Made by a program: the position numbers and the translations under genes. Of a stretch of 64,000 nucleotides of DNA, positions 57,031 through 64,000 are shown one piece after another. Source of the stretch: Stenotrophomonas sp. ZAC14D1_NAIMI4_1 (GTDB taxonomy: Bacteria; Pseudomonadota; Gammaproteobacteria; Xanthomonadales; Xanthomonadaceae); assembly GCF_003086775.1 (NCBI RefSeq), contig NZ_CP026001.1, forward strand, positions 1-64,000. Direction: 5' to 3'. Position 1 is the stretch's first letter. Each line of letters begins with the position of its first letter. Under the pieces are notes generated by a model. It saw only the letters and a list, made by a program, of their open reading frames with translations, did no database searches and had not been told where the DNA came from.

Positions 57031-58314
57031 ATGGGCATCACCATCCTGTTCGCCGTATTCGCCGTGCTGCTGCTGCTCGGCGTGCCGGTGGCCTACGCGC
57101 TGGCCGCCGCCGCGCTGGCCACCCTGCTCTACCTGGACATTCCCAGCATCGTGCTGGTGCAGCAGATCTCGGCCGGCACCGGCTCGGCCTCGCTGATCGC
57201 CATTCCACTGTTCATCTTCGCCGGCGAGATCATGATGCGCGGCGGCATCTCCGAGCGCCTGATCGCACTGGCGTCCTCGCTGGTCGGCCGCATGCGCGGC
57301 GGCCTGGGCCAGGTCTCGATCCTGTCCTCGCTGTTCTTCGGCGGCGTGTCCGGCTCGGCCATCGCCGACGTCTCAGCGGTCGGCGGCACGATGATCCCGC
57401 AGATGGTCAAGCGCGGCTATGACCGCGATTTCGCGGTGAACGTCAGCATCACCGCCGCGCTGGTGGCGCTGCTGGTGCCGCCCTCGCACAACCTGATCCT
57501 GTTCTCTGCCGCCGCCGGCGGTGGCCTGTCCATCGCCGATCTGTTCGCCGCAGGCATCGTGCCGGCACTGCTGATGACCGTCGCCCTGATGCTGACCGGC
57601 TATGCCGTGGCACGCCGCCGCGGCTACGGCGTGGAAGTGTTCCCGGGGTGGCGCGCGGTGCTGCTGCGCATCGTCTCTGCCCTGCCCGGCCTGGGCCTGG
57701 TCGCGCTGATCTTCGTCGGCATCCGTGCGGGCATCTTCACTGCGGTCGAGAGTGCGGCCATCGCCGTGGTCTACGCCCTGCTGGTGACCACCGTGCTGTA
57801 CCGGCAGCTGCGCTGGCGTGAGTTCTTCGACACCGTCATCCATGCCGCGCGCAGCACCGGCGTCATCCTGTTCGTCATCGCCACCGCCGCCGTGTTCGGC
57901 TGGCTGCTGGCCTACCTGCAGGTGCCGACCGCCGCAGTGGACTTCCTGCAGTCGTTCGCGCACAGCCAGTTCATGGTGCTGCTGATGATCGTGGTGATGC
58001 TGCTGCTGCTGGGCACCTTCATGGACCTGGCACCGATGATCCTGATCTGCACGCCGATCTTCCTGCCGGTGGCCAAGGCCTACGGCATCGATCCGATCCA
58101 CTTCGGCCTGGTGCTGGTGCTGACCGGCGGTCTCGGCCTGGTGACGCCGCCGGTGGGCTCGGTGCTGTTCATCGGTACCTCCATCGGCAAGATCACCGTG
58201 GGCCAGAGCATGCGCACGATCTGGCCGTTCTGGTTCGCCGCGCTGGCGGTGCTGCTGATCGTCACCTTCTTCCCGCAGCTCTCGCTGTGGCTGCCGGCCG
58301 CGCTGCGCGCATGA
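57031..58314 (+). CDS. dctM: TRAP transporter large membrane subunit DctM
   Basis: The 427-residue transport channel has about 12 membrane segments and uses a sodium or proton gradient. Family motifs include IPLFIFAGEIMMRGGI, GGVSGSAIADVSAVGG and LGLVTPPVG. Length is normal. Its stop overlaps the ATG of the pectate lyase gene (ATGA), so transport and depolymerisation are translationally linked. Confidence 0.95.
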   Translation: MGITILFAVFAVLLLLGVPVAYALAAAALATLLYLDIPSIVLVQQISAGTGSASLIAIPLFIFAGEIMMRGGISERLIALASSLVGRMRGGLGQVSILSSLFFGGVSGSAIADVSAVGGTMIPQMVKRGYDRDFAVNVSITAALVALLVPPSHNLILFSAAAGGGLSIADLFAAGIVPALLMTVALMLTGYAVARRRGYGVEVFPGWRAVLLRIVSALPGLGLVALIFVGIRAGIFTAVESAAIAVVYALLVTTVLYRQLRWREFFDTVIHAARSTGVILFVIATAAVFGWLLAYLQVPTAAVDFLQSFAHSQFMVLLMIVVMLLLLGTFMDLAPMILICTPIFLPVAKAYGIDPIHFGLVLVLTGGLGLVTPPVGSVLFIGTSIGKITVGQSMRTIWPFWFAALAVLLIVTFFPQLSLWLPAALRA

Positions 58315-59459
58315 TGCGGCGTCGCGCGTTGCCGCTGTTGCTGGGCGTGGGCATGGCCGCCACTGCGGCCCACGCTGCGCCGCCGGCAGCAGCACCTGCC
58401 ATTCCGGTGGGCAGCTTCAACGACGGCGTGAACCACTGGCGCAGCGGCCATGCCGAGGGTTACGCACGGCTGCAGCCACAGCAGTACCGGCAGATCGCCG
58501 ACAACCTGCTGTTGCTGCAGCGCCGCTCCGGCGGCTGGCCGGTGAACCAGGACCCGCTGCGGGTGCTGGACGCCGCCGCGCGCGCGGCCGCCCTCGTAGC
58601 GCAGGATGAGCCCGGCGGCAGCTTCGACAACCGCACCACCTACACCCAGGTGGACTACCTGGCCGAAGCCTTCGCCCGCAGCGGCGACACCCGCTACCGC
58701 GACGCCGCACTGCGTGGGCTGGATTTCATCCTCGACCAGCAGATCGAGCGCTGTGGCGGCTGGCCGCATTCGGTGCCGGCACGCACCGACTACCACGACC
58801 GCATCACCTTCGCCGACGATGTCACCAGCGGCGTGCTGACCACGTTGCGCCAGGTGCAGGACGCACCGCGCTTCGCCTTCGTCGATGCCGCGCGCCGCGC
58901 GCGGGTGGCCACGGCGGTGCAGCGCGGCGATGCCTGCCTGCTGCGCCTGCAGGTGCGCCAGCACGGCCAGCCGACGCTCTGGGCCGGCCAGTACGATGCC
59001 ACCACGCTGCAGCCGGCACCCGGGCGGAAGTTTGAACTGGCCGCGCTGGTGACCGACGAAAGCGTGGGCGTGGTGCGTTACCTGATGTCCATTCCTGATC
59101 CGTCGCCGCAGACGGTGCAGGCCATCGAAGGCGCGCTGGCGTGGTTCCAGGCCAACGCGCTGCATGGTCTGCGGCTGCAGACCTTCGACGCACCCGCCGA
59201 ACAGTTCGCCCACCACCGCAGCACGGTCGATCGCCGCCTGCTGGCCGACCCGGCCGCGCCGCTGCTGTGGGGCCGCTTCCATGACCTGGCCGACAACAGC
59301 GTCGTGCTGGCCAACCGCCAGGGCGAACGCCTGCAGACCTACGAGCAGGTCGGCCGCGAGCGCCGCACCGGCTACCACTGGTATGGCACCTGGCCGCAGG
59401 CCCTGCTCGACCGCGATGCGCCGGCCTGGCGCGCGCGCCTCGGCCGCCCTGCCCCCTGA
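58311..59459 (+). CDS. pelA: Pectate lyase, polysaccharide lyase family 10
   Basis: This exported lyase cleaves polygalacturonate by beta-elimination, releasing 4,5-unsaturated oligogalacturonides. The 382-residue protein has a signal peptide (ending in TAAHAAPP, about 24) and an (alpha/alpha)-barrel. The family-10 pattern is visible as QRRSGGWPVNQD, DYHDRITFADDVTSG, and the C-terminal RFHDLADNSVV with RRTGYHWYGTWP. The start overlaps dctM; the adjacent ATG at 58314 is equally possible. The gene symbol is by family only. The GH43 gene follows after 40 bases. Confidence 0.88.
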   Translation: MMRRRALPLLLGVGMAATAAHAAPPAAAPAIPVGSFNDGVNHWRSGHAEGYARLQPQQYRQIADNLLLLQRRSGGWPVNQDPLRVLDAAARAAALVAQDEPGGSFDNRTTYTQVDYLAEAFARSGDTRYRDAALRGLDFILDQQIERCGGWPHSVPARTDYHDRITFADDVTSGVLTTLRQVQDAPRFAFVDAARRARVATAVQRGDACLLRLQVRQHGQPTLWAGQYDATTLQPAPGRKFELAALVTDESVGVVRYLMSIPDPSPQTVQAIEGALAWFQANALHGLRLQTFDAPAEQFAHHRSTVDRRLLADPAAPLLWGRFHDLADNSVVLANRQGERLQTYEQVGRERRTGYHWYGTWPQALLDRDAPAWRARLGRPAP

Positions 59460-59499
59460 CGCTGCACCTGCCACCGCACCCGCACCACGGAGGAACCCG

Positions 59500-61092
59500 A
59501 TGCTGTCGCGCACCGCTCTGAAGTCCCTGCTTGCCGCCACCCTGCTGCTGGCCGTACCCGCCCTTGCCCAGGTCACGGCGCAGGCACCGGCCACGTCGTG
59601 GAAACGTGGCATCGAGAACCAGCGCCAGGCCGACCTGGGCGACGGCACCTACCTCAACCCGGTGTTCGCCGGTGACCGGCCCGATCCGTCTGTGCTGAAG
59701 GACGGCCAGGACTACTACCTCACCCTCTCTTCGTTCGACGCCTACCCGGGCCTGCCGATCTGGCATTCGCGCGACCTGGTGAACTGGCAGCCGCTGGGCC
59801 ATGCGATCACGAAGAACGTGGGCGCGATCTGGGCGCCGGACATCGTCAAGCACGAAGGCCGCTACTACATCTATTTTCCGGCGCGCACCGGTGAACACCG
59901 CAGCAACTTCGTGGTCTGGGCCGACAGCATCAAGGGGCCGTGGAGCGAGCCGATCGACATCGGCCTGGGCGGCTACATCGACCCCGGCCACGCCGTGGGC
60001 GAGGACGGCAAGCGCTACCTGTTCCTCAGCGGCGGCGACTACGTGCAGCTGGCCGACGACGGCCTGAGCGTCGTCGGTACGCCGAAGCACGTCTACGACG
60101 GCTGGAAGTACCCGCAGAGCTGGGACGTGGAGGCCTACGCGCAGGAAGGCCCGAAGATCCACTTCCGCGATGGCTGGTACTACATGACCACCGCCGTGGG
60201 CGGCACCGCCGGCCCGCCGACCGGGCACATGGTGATCACCGCGCGCTCGCGCTCGATCCATGGGCCGTGGGTGAACGCGCCCAACAACCCGATCATGCGC
60301 ACGCAGTCGGCCGCAGAGCCGTGGTGGTCGCGCGGCCATGCCACGGTGATCGAAGGCACCGACGGGCGCTGGTGGATGATGTACCACGGCTACGAGAACG
60401 GGTACTGGACCCTGGGCCGGCAGGCCCTGCTGGAACCGATCGAATGGACCGCCGATGGCTGGTTCGTGGCCAAGGGCGGCGACCTCGGCCAGCCGCTGCG
60501 CAAGCCGTCCGGTGAATCGGTGGGCGCGCACGGCATGGCCCTGTCCGATGACTTCCGCGGCAAGACGCTCGGCCCGCAGTGGTCGTTCTTCAACCCGGCC
60601 CAGGATGAATACCGGCGGCTGGGCTTCAGCGGCCAGGGCCTGGTGCTGCAGGGCAAGGGCCAGACCCCGCGCGACAGCTCGCCGCTGACCGCCATCGCCG
60701 GCGACAAGGCCTACCAGTTCGAGGTGGAGATGGACATCGCCCCGGGCGCGGTGGGCGGCGCCCTGCTGTTCTACAGCGACCGGCTGTACGTGGGCGTGGG
60801 CAGCAACGGCGAGAAGTTCATCATGCACCGCTACGGCGAGGAGCGCCCGACCCGCTTGGCGGCCAGCACGAAGGGCGGCAAGCTGTGGCTGCGGGTGACC
60901 AACAACCGCCACATCGTGACGATCCACTCCAGCACCGATGGCCAGCGCTGGGAGAAGTACCCGGTTCAGATGGAAGTGTCCGGTTACCATCACAATGTGG
61001 CTGGCAAGTTCCTGGCACTGAAACCGGCCCTGTATGCGGCCGGCGACGGTGCGGTAACCTTCCGCAGCTTCCGCTATCGCGCGCTGGACTGA
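59500..61092 (+). CDS. Exported glycoside hydrolase family 43 protein
   Basis: A 530-residue exported glycosidase. A signal peptide (ending in ALAQ, about 23) precedes a five-bladed beta-propeller with GH43 catalytic acids. The base Asp is in RPDPSVLKDGQDYYL, the pKa-modulating Asp is in GAIWAPDIVKHEGRYYIYF, and the general acid Glu is in VEAYAQEGPKIHF. A C-terminal beta-sandwich (about 355-530) follows. GH43 members cut arabinan, xylan or galactan side chains; here arabinan or galactan of pectin is likely. CGGAGGAA fixes the ATG at 59500. It is operonic with the lyase. Confidence 0.9.
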   Translation: MLSRTALKSLLAATLLLAVPALAQVTAQAPATSWKRGIENQRQADLGDGTYLNPVFAGDRPDPSVLKDGQDYYLTLSSFDAYPGLPIWHSRDLVNWQPLGHAITKNVGAIWAPDIVKHEGRYYIYFPARTGEHRSNFVVWADSIKGPWSEPIDIGLGGYIDPGHAVGEDGKRYLFLSGGDYVQLADDGLSVVGTPKHVYDGWKYPQSWDVEAYAQEGPKIHFRDGWYYMTTAVGGTAGPPTGHMVITARSRSIHGPWVNAPNNPIMRTQSAAEPWWSRGHATVIEGTDGRWWMMYHGYENGYWTLGRQALLEPIEWTADGWFVAKGGDLGQPLRKPSGESVGAHGMALSDDFRGKTLGPQWSFFNPAQDEYRRLGFSGQGLVLQGKGQTPRDSSPLTAIAGDKAYQFEVEMDIAPGAVGGALLFYSDRLYVGVGSNGEKFIMHRYGEERPTRLAASTKGGKLWLRVTNNRHIVTIHSSTDGQRWEKYPVQMEVSGYHHNVAGKFLALKPALYAAGDGAVTFRSFRYRALD

Positions 61093-61130
61093 GCGCGCGC
61101 TGGAATCCCCAGACTTACCGGGTTCACTAC

Positions 61131-62189
61131 ATGTCAGTGCGCAACAAGAACGATGCCGCCACGCCGGCATTGGCGAAGGGCAAGGCCGCCACGATCAACG
61201 ACATCGCGCGACTGTCGGGAGTATCGAAGAAAACGGTTTCAAGGATCATCAACAACTCGCCCCTGGTGCGCAAGGACACGCGCGACAAGGTCGAGGCGCT
61301 GATGCGCGAGGTCGGCTACACGCCTGACCCGCTGGCCCGTGGCCTGGCCTTCCGCCGCTCCTTCCTGATCGGCATGGTCTACGACAACCCGACCGCCCAG
61401 TACATCGTGGACATGCAGTACGGCGCGCTGGACGCGCTGCGCGGCTCCAGCTTCGAACTGGTGGTGCACCCCTGCGACAGCCGCAGCCCGGGCTACATCG
61501 ACGGCGTGCGCCGCTTCGTGCAGCAGCAGAAGCTGCACGGGGTGATCCTGGTGCCGCGTGCCTCCGAAGACCAGGCGCTGGCCGACATGCTGGACGAGAT
61601 CGGCTGCCGCTTCACCCGCGTGGCGGCGCTGCCGCTGGATGACAGCTCGCAGATGGTGGTCACCCACGATCGCGACGGTGCGGCCGAAGCGGCCGATTAC
61701 CTGCTCTCGCTCGGCCACCGCGACATCGCCCTGGTGACCGGCCCCAGCGCCTACCGTTCCGCGCACGAGCGCACGGCCGGCTTCATCGACGCGCTGTCCC
61801 AGCGTGGCATCGAGCTGCCCAAGGACCGCATCATCGAGGCCGGCTACACCTTCGAATCGGGCGTGGCCGCCGCCGAGAAGCTGCTGCTGGGCAAGCGGCG
61901 GCCGACCGCCATCTTCACCGGCAACGATGAAATGGCCGCCGGCATCTACAAGGTAGCGCTGCGTGCGGGCATCAACATCCCGCGCCAGCTGTCCATCGTC
62001 GGCTACGACGACAGCCCGCTGGCCTCGCGCCTGTGGCCGTCGCTGACCTCGGTGCGCCGCCACACCCGCGACACCGGCCGCACCGCCGCAGCGATGCTGA
62101 TCCAGCCCGACAGCCAGGCCGCGCTGCAGATCGCCAGCGTGCGCCCGCACCTGATCGTGCGCGACTCCTGCCAGCCGCCAGAGGATTGA
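61131..62189 (+). CDS. LacI-family transcriptional regulator
   Basis: A 352-residue regulator with an N-terminal LacI helix-turn-helix (TINDIARLSGVSKKTVSRII, about 20-42) and a periplasmic-binding-protein-like effector domain. Hinge residues and VGYDDSPLASRLWPSLTSV are typical. ATG 61131 is taken because it places the HTH near the N-terminus, though the ribosome binding site is weak. It is the last gene of the TRAP/lyase run, 38 bases after the GH43 gene. It probably controls the pectin locus through the CGGTGTCA-core operators; the inducer would be an intermediate such as KDG. Confidence 0.93.
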   Translation: MSVRNKNDAATPALAKGKAATINDIARLSGVSKKTVSRIINNSPLVRKDTRDKVEALMREVGYTPDPLARGLAFRRSFLIGMVYDNPTAQYIVDMQYGALDALRGSSFELVVHPCDSRSPGYIDGVRRFVQQQKLHGVILVPRASEDQALADMLDEIGCRFTRVAALPLDDSSQMVVTHDRDGAAEAADYLLSLGHRDIALVTGPSAYRSAHERTAGFIDALSQRGIELPKDRIIEAGYTFESGVAAAEKLLLGKRRPTAIFTGNDEMAAGIYKVALRAGINIPRQLSIVGYDDSPLASRLWPSLTSVRRHTRDTGRTAAAMLIQPDSQAALQIASVRPHLIVRDSCQPPED

Positions 62190-62270
62190 GGCCTTCGGCC
62201 TCAATCCGGTAGGTCGGTGGGTCACGACCGTTGGTCGTGACTCTCCAGCCCCGCTATCGTGCGACGCAAA

Positions 62271-63207
<937 letters not shown>

Positions 63208-63288
63208 GCCCTGCCCGGCCGCCGCGCACCGCGCGCCGGCGGCCGTCGCCGCACCCCCCGCTCGCCTCTACCAAGGAACGCATACGCA

Positions 63289-64000
63289 ATGGCTAATCCC
63301 TTCAGCCTGGAAGGCAAGGTCGCTCTGGTAACCGGTGGCAATACCGGCCTGGGCCAGGGCATCGCCGTGGCACTGGCCGCCGCTGGCGCCGACGTCGCCG
63401 TGGCCGGCATCGCCCCGCCCACCGAAACCATCGAAAAGATCACCGCGCTGGGCCGCCGCTGCCTGGCCATCGAAGCCAACCTGATCAGCATCGAGCCGGT
63501 GGCGCGCGTGGTGCGCGAAACCATCGAAGGCCTGGGCGGGCTGGACATCCTGGTCAACAACGCCGGCCTGATCCGCCGCGCCGATGCGGTGGACTTCAGC
63601 GAGCAGGACTGGGACGACGTGATGAACGTCAACATCAAGTCTGCGTTCTTCATCTCGCAGGCCGCCGGCCGCCACTTCATCGAACAGGGCCACGGCAAGA
63701 TCATCAACATCGCCTCGATGCTGTCGTTCCAGGGCGGCGTCCGCGTGCCCTCGTACACCGCCAGCAAGAGCGGCATCGCCGGCATCACCCGCCTGCTGGC
63801 CAACGAATGGGCAGGCAAGGGCGTGAACATCAACGCCATCGCGCCGGGCTACATGGCCACCGACAACACGGCCGCCCTGCGTGCCGATGCAGACCGCAAC
63901 AAGGCCATTCTCGAGCGCATTCCGGCCGGCCGCTGGGGCAACCCGGAAGACCTGGCCGGTGCGGCGGTGTTCCTGGCGTCGTCGGCGTCGGATTACATCA
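63289..64000 (+). CDS. kduD: 2-dehydro-3-deoxy-D-gluconate 5-dehydrogenase (partial at window end)
   Basis: KduD reduces 3-deoxy-hexodiulosonate with NAD(P)H to 2-keto-3-deoxygluconate, the substrate of KdgK. The visible 237 codons show a short-chain dehydrogenase: TGGNTGLGQGIA nucleotide motif at 15-26, NNAG in the central sheet, and the catalytic Y-xxx-K in SYTASKSGIAG. The family is about 250 residues, so roughly 15 remain beyond the window. AAGGAACG precedes the ATG. Together with kduI, kdgK and eda it completes the route from unsaturated uronate to pyruvate. Confidence 0.96.
   Translation, partial: MANPFSLEGKVALVTGGNTGLGQGIAVALAAAGADVAVAGIAPPTETIEKITALGRRCLAIEANLISIEPVARVVRETIEGLGGLDILVNNAGLIRRADAVDFSEQDWDDVMNVNIKSAFFISQAAGRHFIEQGHGKIINIASMLSFQGGVRVPSYTASKSGIAGITRLLANEWAGKGVNINAIAPGYMATDNTAALRADADRNKAILERIPAGRWGNPEDLAGAAVFLASSASDYI

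Overview
The window opens on the first base of the dnaA start codon and reads like the origin-proximal end of a high-GC gammaproteobacterial chromosome. The dnaA-dnaN-recF-gyrB order, the tonB-exbB-exbD-exbD operon, the many large TonB-dependent receptors, and the GTAG-headed palindromic (REP) repeats point to Xanthomonadaceae, most likely Stenotrophomonas (S. maltophilia complex). This is inferred from gene order, protein sequence and repeat type; no database search was run.

Layout. 1-7262: replication core dnaA, dnaN, recF, gyrB. The 888-base dnaN-recF gap holds a DnaA-box cluster and AT-rich DNA, and five ParB (parS)-like sites lie between 2.7 and 4.7 kb. 7328-13000: a CPBP protease, an M48 metalloprotease lipoprotein, a TPR protein and the TonB energy-transduction operon with two ExbD copies. 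13058-16933: cardiolipin synthase, a small membrane protein, PdxJ and a radical SAM protein. 17088-19436: small hypothetical genes of lower GC between REP elements. 19499-22873 (minus strand): 2OG-Fe(II) oxygenase, fructose-1,6-bisphosphatase and an aromatic aminotransferase. 23042-29800: two TonB-dependent receptors, the second behind a Fur-like palindrome, and a response regulator/sensor kinase pair. 29847-34212: two small hypotheticals and the Ku-LigD end-joining pair. 34301-37102: a TonB-dependent receptor interrupted near its end by an in-frame stop.

38125-64000 (to the window end) is a coherent pectin / rhamnogalacturonan utilisation locus. Two Xanthomonas/Caulobacter-type TonB-dependent receptors would bring oligosaccharides across the outer membrane. 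A 1275-residue LamG-containing exported protein, a PL10 pectate lyase, a GH43 glycosidase and three exported esterases would trim the polymer. A TRAP transporter (DctP-DctQ-DctM) would import acidic sugars. KduI and KduD would turn 5-keto-4-deoxyuronate into 2-keto-3-deoxygluconate, and KdgK and Eda would take that to pyruvate and glyceraldehyde-3-phosphate. A FAH-family hydratase and a cysteine-dioxygenase-like cupin are embedded in the locus without an obvious textbook role.

A LacI-family regulator is encoded just upstream of kduI. A recurring 16-base motif with the core CGGTGTCA lies in four intergenic regions of this locus: twice between kdgK and the first receptor, and once each before the second receptor, between the esterases and the hydratase/TRAP operon, and between lacI and kduI. 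I propose these as its operators. No recognisable GH88/GH105 unsaturated uronyl hydrolase and no KdgF is present in the window, which makes the large LamG protein, the hydratase and the cupin the most interesting unknowns. No rRNA, tRNA, CRISPR array or intact transposase was recognised.
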